From: Pseudobutyrivibrio sp. ACV-2
GTDB lineage: Bacteria > Bacillota > Clostridia > Lachnospirales > Lachnospiraceae
Length of the DNA: 64,000 nucleotides
Direction: 5' to 3'
NCBI RefSeq assembly: GCF_900107545.1
Contig: NZ_FNQZ01000007.1
Location: forward strand, 1-64,000
The number at the start of each line of letters is the position of its first letter. Position 1 is the first letter of the stretch. The translations under genes were made by a program, and so were the position numbers. Shown here in pieces: positions 1 through 7,446 of this stretch. The notes below the pieces were generated by a model. It was not told the origin of the DNA. It made no database searches and saw only the letters and a list, made by a program, of their open reading frames with translations.

Positions 1-96
1 AAGATCCCTTAAAGACGATAAGGTAGATAGGTTCAAGGTGTAAGTGTGGTAACACACTCAGCTGATGAATACTAATAGATCGAAGGTTTATTCTAA
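1..96 (+). rRNA. 23S ribosomal RNA, 3' end (partial)
   Basis: The first ~96 bases match the conserved 3' terminal part of bacterial 23S rRNA: the GGTAGATAGGTTC block, the alternating GTGTGGTAACAC stem and the GAATACTAATAGATCGAAG end segment. The 5' part lies outside the window. The exact 3' end is estimated from the usual end after the terminal GATCGA block. No 5S rRNA sequence follows before the next tRNA, which is unusual for a 16S-23S-5S order. Confidence 0.9.
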
Positions 97-219
97 GGTA
101 AAGATATGTAGAAAGATAATTCATTAATGCTGTATGAAGTTTTGAGGTTGCTATAAATATGATTAGCAGGCAGTATCAATAGATGAAGTGCTTGCTATTT
201 TTAAGTAAGTAGTTAATAT

Positions 220-292
220 GGGGGCGTAGCTCAGTTGGGAGAGCACCTGCCTTGCAAGCAGGGGGTCAAGAGTTCGAATCTCTCCGTCTCCA
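220..292 (+). tRNA. tRNA-Ala (anticodon TGC)
   Basis: A 73-nt cloverleaf. The 7-bp acceptor stem pairs GGGGGCG with CGTCTCC (with G-U pairs), discriminator A, D-arm AGCTCAGTTGGGAGAGC, anticodon loop around TTGCAAG giving TGC, and a T-arm with GTTCGAATC. CCA is not encoded. It sits about 120 bp after the 23S end, probably in the rRNA transcript. Confidence 0.95.
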
Positions 293-454
293 TTTAAGTT
301 TTTACAAATTTGTAAGAATTTTTTTGTGAAAAATCGTAAAAAAATGTGAATAAATTGTGATTTTTCTATTGAAACCAACGCGATATTATGTTATTATCAT
401 TAAGTCGCGTGGGTGAGGGACTCAAATCAATTTTGGGTTTTTCGCTTACGATAT

Positions 455-525
455 AGGGGACTGGTCAAATGGTATGATAGGGGTCTCCAAAACCTTTGGT
501 GGGAGTTCGATTCTCTCGTCCCCTG
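455..525 (+). tRNA. tRNA-Trp (anticodon CCA)
   Basis: Acceptor stem AGGGGAC/GTCCCCT with discriminator G73, anticodon loop CTCCAAA giving CCA, and T-loop TTCGATT. The length is 71 nt. Discriminator G and the CCA anticodon are tRNA-Trp identity elements. It is followed by a Rho-independent terminator, and the decayed mobile-element genes begin just beyond, which makes its 3' end a plausible old integration site. Confidence 0.95.
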
Positions 526-533
526 TTTGACTA

Positions 534-585
534 AAGTGCTATAAACGTTGATTTTACGGCGTTTATGAGCACTTATTTTTTTGCT
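534..585 (+). terminator. Terminator after tRNA-Trp
   Basis: Stem AAGTGCT plus TAAACG pairs with CGTTTA plus AGCACTT across a small internal bulge and is followed by a run of T. It ends the rRNA/tRNA transcript. Confidence 0.8.
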
Positions 586-687
586 CATAAATCAAAAGTC
601 ACCGATTAAAGTCACTGCTAGAGATTACATAATATTAAAAATTTATAGAAAGGTAAGCTAATTCAATAGCATCCAAGGATATTACAT

Positions 688-725
688 AGAGTAGGAATTC
701 ATAATAGAATTTCTACTCTTTTTTT
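688..725 (+). terminator. Terminator just upstream of the SpoVG-like fragment
   Basis: A 13-bp stem (one mismatch), AGAGTAGGAATTC with GAATTTCTACTCT, runs directly into seven T. It lies only about 10 bases before the open frame of the SpoVG-like fragment, so that fragment has no room for a normal promoter and start. Bases 586-687 between the two terminators show nothing I recognise. Confidence 0.85.
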
Positions 726-1019
726 GCTTTAATTGAAATCAGAACAACAAAGCTTACAGGAACAGAAGGAAATGTGAGAGGTCTTTCAACAGTGACATTT
801 GATGGAAAGTATGCTGTGAGAAATATCTCAATTGTGGAAAGTAAGAAGGGAGGACTTTTTGTTTCTATGCCAAGTTACAAGTTTAAGGAACTTGATCCAA
901 ACGGAAAGTCTCAGTTCAAGGATATCGCATATCCGGTAACAAAGGAGTTTAGAGAAATGCTCTATGGAAAGATTATGGAGAGCTATAAGGAGGAGCAGAA
1001 CTTAGAGTTTACTGTTTAA
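708..1019 (+). pseudogene. SpoVG-like protein, N-terminally truncated
   Basis: The frame is open from 708 and reads ...IEIRTTKLTGTEGNVRGLS then TVTFDGKYAVRNISIVE and GLFVSMPS...FKDIAYPVT, which follows the SpoVG (septation/RNA-binding regulator) fold from its first strand to the C-terminal helix. No ATG, GTG or TTG precedes the conserved first strand in this frame; the first possible start is GTG at 774, which would remove that strand. A terminator abuts the 5' side. SpoVG paralogues are common cargo of Clostridial conjugative elements, so I read this as a relic. An ATT start at 732 cannot be excluded. Confidence 0.65.
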
Positions 1020-1033
1020 TGATGGGAGGAACC

Positions 1034-1192
1034 ATGATGGCTTTATCAAAGGAAAAACTAGAAATCAGAAGAATGGGGCAGGGTGAGTTCCAGAGGTATC
1101 TTGAGGATGGCTTGGCTGAAAAAATCGTAGAAGTTGCTCTGGAGCGAATTGCTTCTTATGGTGAGTTTATGGATATCCTGTTTGAGGGGTAA
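1034..1192 (+). CDS. Small hypothetical protein (52 aa)
   Basis: Starts ATG at 1034, three bases after a perfect GGGAGGA ribosome binding site, 14 bp after the SpoVG-like fragment. It ends with TAA at 1192. The product is charged and helical (EKLEIRRMGQGEFQRYLEDG...). I do not recognise the family. Its position suggests it belonged to the same mobile-element operon as the SpoVG-like gene. Confidence 0.5.
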   Translation: MMALSKEKLEIRRMGQGEFQRYLEDGLAEKIVEVALERIASYGEFMDILFEG

Positions 1193-1197
1193 GGTTT

Positions 1198-1284
1198 GTG
1201 GAGGCTTATGATTATTTCAGGTTTGAGAATGAGATAGTCCTGAGGAATAGAGGCTTTGAAAAAATCTCTGTAAATTTAATATAA
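1198..1284 (+). other. Very short open frame, probable gene fragment (28 aa)
   Basis: A GTG-started frame six bases after the previous stop reads VEAYDYFRFENEIVLRNRG... and stops at 1284. No known family is recognisable. It most likely represents the remains of a longer mobile-element gene. Confidence 0.25.
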
Positions 1285-1345
1285 GACATTCAAGATAGGG
1301 TCTTCTATGATAAATTTTTTAAACATCAAGGAGGCCCATTTTATT

Positions 1346-1444
1346 ATGATATCCAAACAGCTGAGCCAGCTATATGATGTAAAGCCGCTGAGTAAAATCG
1401 TCGAGAAAAATGCTACTATAATAGCAAAACATTGGAAAATATAA
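1346..1444 (+). CDS. Short ORF with good ribosome binding site (32 aa), possible relic
   Basis: ATG at 1346 follows AAGGAGG with about 9 bases spacing; the product begins MISKQLSQLYDVKPLSKIVE. Its last third overlaps the left HipB-type operator, so the 3' end may have been replaced by the hipBA promoter. Function unknown. It may be a truncated start of a mobile-element gene. Confidence 0.35.
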   Translation: MISKQLSQLYDVKPLSKIVEKNATIIAKHWKI

Positions 1445-1467
1445 GTAATAGTGATATAATAGTAGCA
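1411..1467 (+). promoter_or_regulatory. hipBA promoter with two operators
   Basis: A -35 TTGGAA (1432-1437) and -10 TATAAT (1455-1460) are separated by exactly 17 bp. They are bracketed by the perfect 9-bp inverted pair TGCTACTAT (1411-1419) and ATAGTAGCA (1459-1467). The left site is itself a near-perfect 16-bp palindrome with TGCTA/TAGCA ends; the right site covers the -10. Site centres are 41 bp apart, about four helical turns. This fits two bound HipB dimers repressing the operon. Confidence 0.75.
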
Positions 1468-1484
1468 ATTACGGGAGGTAAAAT

Positions 1485-1772
1485 ATGGATGTTAATATAA
1501 ATTATTTATGGGATACACCAACAGATGTTGCTATGAGATTAGCAAGCAGGCTAAAAAGTATCCGTAAAAGAAAGAAAATCACACAAAAGGAGTTGGCCGG
1601 AAGAAGCAATGTTAGCTACGCTACACTTCGAAAGTTCGAAAAAACAGGGCAGATTTCACTTGAATCTTTTATAAAACTAGCAATGGAGTTGGGGGTCATT
1701 CAAGAGTTGAATTCACTTTTTACAGAACCTGTGTATACCAGTATTGAGGAGGTTATAAATGCGAGTAAATAA
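1485..1772 (+). CDS. HipB-like XRE-family antitoxin
   Basis: A 95-residue protein with a helix-turn-helix of the Cro/CI (XRE) type at about residues 18-75 (KITQKELAGRSNVSYATLRKFEK), the usual size of HipB. HipB proteins bind operator DNA and neutralise the HipA kinase. The ATG at 1485 follows GGGAGG with 6 bases spacing. Its 3' end overlaps the start of hipA by 14 bp, implying translational coupling. The paired inverted repeats upstream are likely its binding sites. Confidence 0.85.
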   Translation: MDVNINYLWDTPTDVAMRLASRLKSIRKRKKITQKELAGRSNVSYATLRKFEKTGQISLESFIKLAMELGVIQELNSLFTEPVYTSIEEVINASK

Positions 1773-2955
1773 AACGCTGGATGTTTACTATCATGGGATG
1801 CAAGTAGGAACACTTGCAGAAACTCCAGATAAAAGAATTGCATTTCAATACTCATCAGAATGGCAGAAAAATGGATTCTCTATAAGTCCGTTCTCGTTGC
1901 CATTGCGAAATGATGTATTTGTGCCAAATGAACGTTCATTAGAGCGTTTTGGTGGATTGTTTGGGGTATTTGCAGACAGCTTGCCTGATAGCTGGGGCCA
2001 ATTATTATTAGATAGACATTTAGAAACACTGGGAATAACAAGAAGTGGAATATCTACACTAGAAAGGCTTGCTTATGTAGGTAAGAATGGTATGGGAGCA
2101 CTTGAATACCTGCCGTCCAAAGAATCCGATTTCGATTTCAAGGGTATAGGACTAGATTTTGATACTATTGCTAAAGAATGTGAAAATATCCTTTCATCTA
2201 AAGAATCAAATCAACTGGATATACTTTTTAAAATGGGCGGGTCTAGCGGTGGAACCAGGCCTAAAATTCTTATTTCTGAAAACAATAGGGATTGGATAAT
2301 AAAGTTTCCATCAAAGAGTGATCCAGAAATAAGTGGGAAAAGAGAATTTGATTATTCATTGTGTGCAAAGGGTTGCGGTATATCTATGACCGAAACCGAA
2401 TTGATTCCATCAACTGTATGCGAAGGATATTTTAAAACTGAGCGTTTTGAAAGAAGAGATGGTGAAAAGATATTTACAATTACATTTGCTGCGCTATTAG
2501 AAGCTGATTTTCGCGCACCATCATGCGATTATGAGACATTCTTTAAATTGACTAAAGCGCTGACAAAAGATGCAATTTATGACAAGGAGCAAATGTATCG
2601 CATTATGTGCTTTAATATAGCTGCTCATAACAGAGACGATCATACAAAAAATTTCTCATTCACACATTCGGACTTAAATGGATGGAAGCTAGCTCCTGCT
2701 TATGACATTACATACAGTGACACATATTGGGGAGAGCATACTACATCTGTAAATGGTAAGGGAAAAGATATCACTAAGGAAGATTTGATTAAAGTTGGAT
2801 GTGATGCTGGACTGACAGAAAAATTCTGTTTAGATTGTCTTGAAGAAATAGAAGAAAAAGTAAAAATGTTAGATAACTACCTTAAGCCAAATCATAGAAA
2901 AACAAAAGAGCATATCCATTTCAAGGAACGCATTTCAGAAATCAATGGTCTATAA
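1759..2955 (+). CDS. HipA-like serine/threonine kinase toxin
   Basis: At 398 residues it has the family length. The N-terminal HipA coupling domain spans about 1-105 (FGGLFGVFADSLPDSWG). The kinase part has the glycine-rich GGSSGGTRPK near 160-169, IIKFPS near 180-185, the catalytic HNRDDHTKN at 290-298 and the metal-binding LAPAYD at 311-316, so all key residues are present. E. coli HipA phosphorylates glutamyl-tRNA synthetase; the target here is not known. It overlaps hipB. It lies inside a decayed element but appears intact. Confidence 0.88.
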   Translation: MRVNKTLDVYYHGMQVGTLAETPDKRIAFQYSSEWQKNGFSISPFSLPLRNDVFVPNERSLERFGGLFGVFADSLPDSWGQLLLDRHLETLGITRSGISTLERLAYVGKNGMGALEYLPSKESDFDFKGIGLDFDTIAKECENILSSKESNQLDILFKMGGSSGGTRPKILISENNRDWIIKFPSKSDPEISGKREFDYSLCAKGCGISMTETELIPSTVCEGYFKTERFERRDGEKIFTITFAALLEADFRAPSCDYETFFKLTKALTKDAIYDKEQMYRIMCFNIAAHNRDDHTKNFSFTHSDLNGWKLAPAYDITYSDTYWGEHTTSVNGKGKDITKEDLIKVGCDAGLTEKFCLDCLEEIEEKVKMLDNYLKPNHRKTKEHIHFKERISEINGL

Positions 2956-3021
2956 AAAATAAGATAGTCATAAAAGAAATATAAAGTTAGGAACAAAAAT
3001 TTTGAAACATCAAATGATGAG

Positions 3022-3387
3022 GTGGCTTTCAAAATCGGAAATGAATACCTGGCAGTTCAAAAAACTGATGGTGGCTTCGACTACACAATCTACGATGAGA
3101 CCTACCGAGTAAAGGATGGAGGGGTAGTCGAAAGACCGAATGCATCTATAGCCATTGTGGTAGCGGAGCTCGTAATGAGTGAAGGCTTTGATAAGTATTT
3201 AAACAACATAGATATTCTCGAGAAGGTTGTTGCTATTGAAAATTATTTTAAAAAGGATATCTCTATACCAGATACATTTCCAATGGAAGCTTATTATGCA
3301 TTAAATTGGTTGTATGAACTGGTTACAACAGGTAAATCAACACACAAATGGTCAGGATACACCTTTACTTTTGATTTGGGATTATAA
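3022..3387 (+). pseudogene. LPD16/YodL-like domain fragment from a mobile-element protein
   Basis: The frame encodes FKIGNEYLAVQKTDGGFDYT then YRVKDGGVVERPNASI, resembling the LPD16-type domain (IGN.YL.IQ..DGG.DY, ..DGG....P..SI) of large polyvalent proteins in Clostridial conjugative elements. The full-length proteins are far larger. The only start is GTG at 3022, with a GAGG directly abutting it, so initiation is doubtful. I read this as a detached C-terminal domain. The assignment rests on motif memory. Confidence 0.5.
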
Positions 3388-3425
3388 AAAAAACAATTTT
3401 AAAAACAGAGGATATACCTTATGCC

Positions 3426-3650
3426 ATGAGCTTGACCATGAATACCCAAATAGAATTATTTGATTTGAATGAAACAATAGAAATTAAAGAATCAATAAAT
3501 AACCTACGCATTAAAGATTTGGATAAGTTAAAACAAAAAGCTGAGGTATTAGATGATGAAGATCTTATTAAGGTCAAAATTATACCTAATCCTGGTGAAG
3601 AAGCTTTATGTGATTGTATAGATGAATTGGTGACTGATTTAAGTGCATAA
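3426..3650 (+). CDS. Hypothetical acidic protein (74 aa), possible relic
   Basis: The product is acidic and helical (NETIEIKESINNLRIKDLDK...). The AGAGGA at 3407-3412 is well placed for an ATG at 3421, but that frame stops after two codons; the ATG used here at 3426 is 13 bases away. This suggests a damaged start. It follows the LPD16-like fragment by 38 bp and probably belongs to the same decayed element. No family recognised. Confidence 0.35.
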   Translation: MSLTMNTQIELFDLNETIEIKESINNLRIKDLDKLKQKAEVLDDEDLIKVKIIPNPGEEALCDCIDELVTDLSA

Positions 3651-3758
3651 AAAGTATATCTTTCTGAGAGTAAATTATTTTGATATAAAGACTCTTTTTC
3701 ATTATATAGATGGAGGAAAGAAATCTTTTTGCAAATCTGCATCAATATGAAATTTCGG

Positions 3759-3795
3759 AAGCATCAGCCACATTGGTTGGTGCTTTCTATTTTGA
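3759..3795 (+). terminator. Terminator closing the relic region
   Basis: A 12-bp uninterrupted stem (two G-U pairs), AAGCATCAGCCA with TGGTTGGTGCTT, has a CAT loop and a TTCTATTTT tail. It lies between the relic genes and the DUF4317 gene and rules out the long upstream extension of that reading frame. Confidence 0.75.
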
Positions 3796-3838
3796 AAAGA
3801 AGTACAATACCCTTATACAAAACACAAAGGACACAAAT

Positions 3839-4462
3839 ATGGGACAGATTAACAGAGACGACATGCTGGAGCTTACACGCAGATTTACATCAGCTCGCAG
3901 CAACTTAGTTAGAATTGCAGGTGCGTATATAGATGAGGAAGGCTATATAGACGGCACATTTAATACAAGCTTCCTGAGTCTGAAGGGAGCGGAAAAGAAT
4001 AGATGTCTTGATATCGCAAAGGCGATACCGTTTGCCAAGCCAAATGAGGAATTGATTCAGTATAAGATTCCAAGGCTGGGGCCAGGATCTATCTGGCAGA
4101 TGATTTATGCAATTCGTGAATGCGAATTGAAGAATGACGCGCTGATGCTGAATTTGTATGAGCTGATAGCGGAGAAATATCCCAAGGGAAGACCTTATGC
4201 GATTTATGTTTACTATGGGGCTTACGATGTGCCAATCAAGGGCAGCGACAAGTCTTATCAGGATGAATCGGAAGAGGTTTATAAGTATCTGATTATGGCG
4301 ATTTCGCCAGTGGATGAGGAGCAGGTACCACATTCACCAGAGGCGGGATTCCTTTATCCGGCATTTACTAATAGGAGCACAGATATAAATCATGTGAATT
4401 TCTACAGCCAGGATTATGAGGAAGCCAGAGAGTTGATGAAGTTTTTGGATTTGGAGGGGTGA
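3839..4462 (+). CDS. DUF4317 family protein
   Basis: The sequence begins MGQINRDDMLELTRRFTSARSNLVRIAGAY and ends with a GFLYPAFTNRSTDI block; both follow the DUF4317 family of Lachnospiraceae, cytosolic proteins of unknown function. I choose ATG 3839 because AAAGGA lies 8 bases upstream and the family starts there; the open frame back to 3710 crosses a terminator hairpin. It is the first gene of a tight operon reaching 6075. Confidence 0.75.
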   Translation: MGQINRDDMLELTRRFTSARSNLVRIAGAYIDEEGYIDGTFNTSFLSLKGAEKNRCLDIAKAIPFAKPNEELIQYKIPRLGPGSIWQMIYAIRECELKNDALMLNLYELIAEKYPKGRPYAIYVYYGAYDVPIKGSDKSYQDESEEVYKYLIMAISPVDEEQVPHSPEAGFLYPAFTNRSTDINHVNFYSQDYEEARELMKFLDLEG

Positions 4463-4464
4463 GT

Positions 4465-4833
4465 ATGAAATTTATCGGAAACGTAATTTGGATAATATGC
4501 GGCGGTTTGCTCAGTGCCATAGGTTGGTGGCTAGCAGGAGCATTGTGGTGCATTACAATTATTGGCATTCCAGTAGGAGTGCAGTGTTTTAAGCTTTCAT
4601 CAATCTCACTTAATCCATTTGGAAAAGATGTGGTAGATGAGGGCGGCGCAGGATCTTGTCTGCTGAATATAATCTGGTTCTTTGTTTCAGGGCTGGAGCT
4701 TGCTATCGGAAATGCGTTAATAGGAATATTGCTATGCGTTACAATTATAGGATTCCCATTTGGTAAGCAGTTTTTCAAGATCGCAAAGCTTGCAATTGCA
4801 CCATTTGGAGCCAGAGTTGTGAAGGTGGGGTAA
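4465..4833 (+). CDS. YccF domain membrane protein
   Basis: A 122-residue hydrophobic protein with two copies of the YccF motif: WCITIIGIPVGVQCFKL near 25-45 and CVTIIGFPFGKQFFK near 90-110, each followed by a short NPFG/APFG segment. YccF proteins are inner-membrane proteins of unknown function. ATG 4465 follows GGAGGGG and lies 3 bp after the DUF4317 stop, so the two are translationally coupled. Confidence 0.85.
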   Translation: MKFIGNVIWIICGGLLSAIGWWLAGALWCITIIGIPVGVQCFKLSSISLNPFGKDVVDEGGAGSCLLNIIWFFVSGLELAIGNALIGILLCVTIIGFPFGKQFFKIAKLAIAPFGARVVKVG

Positions 4834-4839
4834 ACTAGC

Positions 4840-5145
4840 ATGTACAAAATCGAAACATTCATACCAAAAGAATCACTGCAGGAACTTCGCCAGGCATTGC
4901 TTGAAGTGGATGCAGGTCATATAGGAAATTACAGGGGATGTTTGTCTTACTATCCTGTTACGGGCGTATGGTTCTCAGATGAAGGCTCGAATCCTACAGT
5001 TGGCCAGAAGGGTCAGTGGAGTGAGGAGCCAGAGCTGAAAGTAGAGGTTAATGTGGATGATGCTAACAAGGATAAGACTGTTGAAGCTATCAGGAGGGTT
5101 CATCCATATGAGGAGCCGGTAATTAATGCGATTAGGTTAGAATAA
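4840..5145 (+). CDS. NIF3/YqfO-like PII-type domain protein
   Basis: A 101-residue stand-alone version of the PII/CutA-like domain that is inserted in YqfO/NIF3 proteins: YKIETFIPKESLQELRQAL at the start, GxYxxCLSYYPVTGVW in the middle and the typical VHPYEEPVINAIRL ending. The molecular role of the isolated domain is not established. It lies 6 bp after the YccF gene in the same operon. Confidence 0.7.
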   Translation: MYKIETFIPKESLQELRQALLEVDAGHIGNYRGCLSYYPVTGVWFSDEGSNPTVGQKGQWSEEPELKVEVNVDDANKDKTVEAIRRVHPYEEPVINAIRLE

Positions 5146-5160
5146 CGTGGGGGCGAATAA

Positions 5161-5472
5161 ATGGCATCAAACAAAGAGTACTTAGAATATGTCTTAGAGC
5201 AACTGTCATCACTGGATGGCATCACATACAAGGCAATGATGGGTGAGTACATCATTTATTATCAGGGGAAGATTGTAGGTGGAATCTATGATGATAGATT
5301 TCTTGTGAAGCCGACAAAATCTGCCATGACTATGATGCCAGAAGCTTCTCTTGAATTGCCTTATGAGGGAGCGAAGGAAATGTTGTTGGTGGATGATATA
5401 GACAACAGAGATTTCCTGCATGAGTTATTTAATGCGATGGTAGATGAACTGCCAGCACCTAAGAAAAAGTAG
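5161..5472 (+). CDS. TfoX N-terminal domain protein
   Basis: A 103-residue protein with the TfoX N-terminal fold: EYVLEQLSSLDGITYKAMMGEY then IIYYQGKIVGGIYDDRFLVK and an end LPAPKKK. Proteobacterial TfoX/Sxy regulates competence, but the short Firmicute versions have no shown role in DNA uptake. ATG 5161 lies 15 bp after the previous gene with a weak GGGGG ribosome binding site. Confidence 0.8.
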   Translation: MASNKEYLEYVLEQLSSLDGITYKAMMGEYIIYYQGKIVGGIYDDRFLVKPTKSAMTMMPEASLELPYEGAKEMLLVDDIDNRDFLHELFNAMVDELPAPKKK

Positions 5473-5487
5473 AAAGAAGGAATTAGC

Positions 5488-5697
5488 TTGAAGTACATTG
5501 TAAAAAGAATCCAGGAAGCAGACTATGGTTGCGAGGAGAGACCAGAGGGATACCAGTTTCAGGTGTTGCTCCGATTATGTGACGAGACGGGACAGGAGAT
5601 TGATATGGAGGTGGCAGACGCAGAGCTGCTGGCCAAGGATATCAACGAAGGCGACTGGGTATTCTTTGATAAGGATAATGAGATTTTTAAGGAATAG
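5488..5697 (+). CDS. Small acidic hypothetical protein, TTG start (69 aa)
   Basis: Begins at TTG 5488, six bases after AAGGAA; no ATG exists in frame until far inside. The sequence (MKYIVKRIQEADYGCEERPEG...) is acidic with alternating strand-like segments and a GDWVFF segment. No known family recognised. It is 15 bp downstream of the TfoX-like gene, in the same operon. Confidence 0.65.
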   Translation: MKYIVKRIQEADYGCEERPEGYQFQVLLRLCDETGQEIDMEVADAELLAKDINEGDWVFFDKDNEIFKE

Positions 5698-5706
5698 TAG
5701 AGGCTT

Positions 5707-6075
5707 ATGTTTTTTATAATGGGAATTACTGATGGTCGCAAAGACTTTGATTTTAGTCAGACCGTAATATGCGATAGCTGTGGAAAGTATGGAAGATATC
5801 AGGTGTTCATGCTCTATACAGTCTTATCACTTTTCTTTATTCCTACATTCAAATGGAATAGAAGATATTATGTTCAGATGAGCTGCTGTGGCATAGTCTA
5901 TGAACTTGGTCCGGAGATAGGAAAGCGAATAGCCGCAGGAGAAGAGCTTCAAATAAAACCGCAGGATTTAACTAATGTGAGTCAGGGTAGAGGTTTCTTT
6001 AAGCGTTGTAGAAATTGTGGCTATGAGACAGCGGAAGATTTTGATTATTGCCCTAAGTGTGGGTTGAGGTTTTAG
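5707..6075 (+). CDS. Zinc-ribbon protein
   Basis: A 122-residue protein with an N-terminal CDSCGKYG pair, a hydrophobic stretch (MLYTVLSLFFIPTF) near residues 37-50, CC in the middle, and a C-terminal zinc ribbon CRNCGYETAEDFDYCPKCG. Four cysteines of the last motif can bind one zinc. ATG 5707 has GAGG close upstream; ATG 5719 is an alternative. Last gene of the 3839-6075 operon; function unknown. Confidence 0.7.
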   Translation: MFFIMGITDGRKDFDFSQTVICDSCGKYGRYQVFMLYTVLSLFFIPTFKWNRRYYVQMSCCGIVYELGPEIGKRIAAGEELQIKPQDLTNVSQGRGFFKRCRNCGYETAEDFDYCPKCGLRF

Positions 6076-6317
6076 CGGTCTTAGTAGAGAAAATAGTTTT
6101 GAGAGGTTTGGATATAAAAGGTTCACAGGCGAAAGAATCAAAAGATAAAGTAAAAGCTTGGATTGCGCAGTAAGGAGGGCGGCGTATGCAGGCATTTCAA
6201 AGAAGGTATGATGTTTTGGCAGATTATAGATGAGATTTATAACTAGCAATAGAAATCTTTTATTTCCTGCTAATAGCATTGCTTCGCTATAATTGAATTT
6301 AACATGGAGGTATAGCG
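6076..6317 (+). other. Intergenic region with a possible coding remnant
   Basis: A frame overlapping the zinc-ribbon stop reads ...IVLRGLDIKGSQAKESK and stops at 6171; it has no start and looks like a remnant. A 15-codon frame follows an AAGGAGG at 6172-6178. No clear terminator or promoter is visible. Confidence 0.3.
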
Positions 6318-6797
6318 ATGATTAATGAGAAGGTAAAAGCATTCCTAGATGAGAAGTCTCTGGGGGACAGGCTCACAGAGCATACAGAGACTATTGATAC
6401 GGTGGAGCATGCTGCTCAGCAGATTGGTTGTAGCGAGCCAGAGATTGCGAAGACATTGTCATTTGTAGTGGATGAAAAGCCGGTTGTGGTTGTTATGGCT
6501 GGCGATGGGAAGGCAAACAGTTCTAAGTTTAAAACTTATTTTCATACCAAGCCTCATATGATTCCACGTGATCAGGTGCAGGAGATTACAGGCTTTCAGC
6601 CTGGTGGTGTTTGTCCTTTTGCTGTGCCTGAGGATATTCCAATTTGGCTGGATGTTTCTATGAAGCGATTCGAATATGTTCATCCTGCAGGAGGCAACGA
6701 ATATACATCCGTAAAGATTACTCCAGCAGAGCTTGAGAAAGCATCTGGAGCTGAAGGATGGGTAGATATTTGTAAAGGCTGGGAAGAAGATGATTGA
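6318..6797 (+). CDS. YbaK/EbsC family aminoacyl-tRNA deacylase
   Basis: A 159-residue YbaK/ProX domain protein: DTVEHAAQQIGCSEPEIAKTLSF, the catalytic-site lysine segment GKANSSKFK and GFQPGGVCPFAVPEDIPIWLD are typical. Family members hydrolyse mischarged tRNA, most often Cys-tRNA(Pro). ATG 6318 follows GGAGG. The 3' end overlaps the next gene by 8 bp. Confidence 0.85.
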   Translation: MINEKVKAFLDEKSLGDRLTEHTETIDTVEHAAQQIGCSEPEIAKTLSFVVDEKPVVVVMAGDGKANSSKFKTYFHTKPHMIPRDQVQEITGFQPGGVCPFAVPEDIPIWLDVSMKRFEYVHPAGGNEYTSVKITPAELEKASGAEGWVDICKGWEEDD

Positions 6798-7266
6798 CTG
6801 CAGAGAAATTACAGAAGCGGACAATGCAGCAGTGGCTGCGCTTGTGCGCGATAATCTAAAGGCTCGTGGGCTGGATATCCCTGGAACGGTATATTTTGAT
6901 GAGGGCTTGGAACACCCGAGCGACTTTTACAACAATGATGAGCGCAGATACTATGTTATTGAGGATGATGGCGGTCAGGTGATTGGTGGTATAGGATTTG
7001 CCAGGTTTGAACCTATGAAAGATACTGCGGAACTTCAAAAGTTGTACCTTTCAGATGGAGCGAAGGGCTCAGGTCTTGGATATGTACTGATTGATTTTGT
7101 TGAGGAGAAGAGGCGCGAGGCAGGATACAAGGTTTCCTATTTGGAAACACATGACAACCTGCAGGCTGCTATTCATATTTATGAGAAGAAGGGTTACGTG
7201 GAGATTGAACGCCCAAAGGAAGTTGTGCATAGCACAATGAATAGGTTCTTTAGAAAAGAGTTATAA
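6790..7266 (+). CDS. GNAT family N-acetyltransferase
   Basis: A 158-residue GNAT fold: YYVIEDDGGQVIGGIGFARF (strands 2-3), LQKLYLSDGAKGSGLGYVLIDFV (strand 4 with the acetyl-CoA loop) and NLQAAIHIYEKKGYVEIER (C-terminal part). The acceptor substrate cannot be told. It overlaps ybaK by 8 bp, so the two are coupled, and ends before a terminator at 7312. Confidence 0.85.
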   Translation: MIDCREITEADNAAVAALVRDNLKARGLDIPGTVYFDEGLEHPSDFYNNDERRYYVIEDDGGQVIGGIGFARFEPMKDTAELQKLYLSDGAKGSGLGYVLIDFVEEKRREAGYKVSYLETHDNLQAAIHIYEKKGYVEIERPKEVVHSTMNRFFRKEL

Positions 7267-7269
7267 AAT

Positions 7270-7294
7270 CGCATAAAATTACTATTCACAGTCA
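7270..7294. repeat. Dispersed repeat copy 1
   Basis: CGCATAAAAT (7270-7279) followed by TTACTATTCACAGTCA (7279-7294). The 16-mer recurs exactly, inverted, at 10224-10239. A related TAACTATTCACC occurs at 35717-35728. Confidence 0.6.
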
Positions 7295-7311
7295 AATAAG
7301 GATATTAAATG

Positions 7312-7337
7312 AAGCTCACTTTTTGTGGGCTTTATTT
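7312..7337 (+). terminator. Terminator after ybaK-GNAT
   Basis: AAGCTCAC/GTGGGCTT stem (one G-U) with a TTTTT loop and TATTTTAT tail. Confidence 0.75.
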
Positions 7338-7446
7338 TATGGAGGGATTCTAGAAAGTATGTTGGTTTTCGTACTACTTGTATAAATAGACATATATTGA
7401 TAATATGAGGATATACTTATGCGGTTTGGTACGAGGGAGGTGCGCT

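Noticed and set aside
93-219. 5S rRNA or small RNA after 23S
   Set aside because: No 5S-like conserved blocks and no strong stem structure were found.
526-3800. Direct repeat of the tRNA-Trp 3' end as an att site
   Set aside because: No second copy of the tRNA-Trp 3' end was seen in the window.
3710-3838. N-terminal extension of the DUF4317 reading frame
   Set aside because: It crosses a 12-bp terminator hairpin, has no ribosome site, and the family begins at the ATG at 3839 with AAAGGA upstream.
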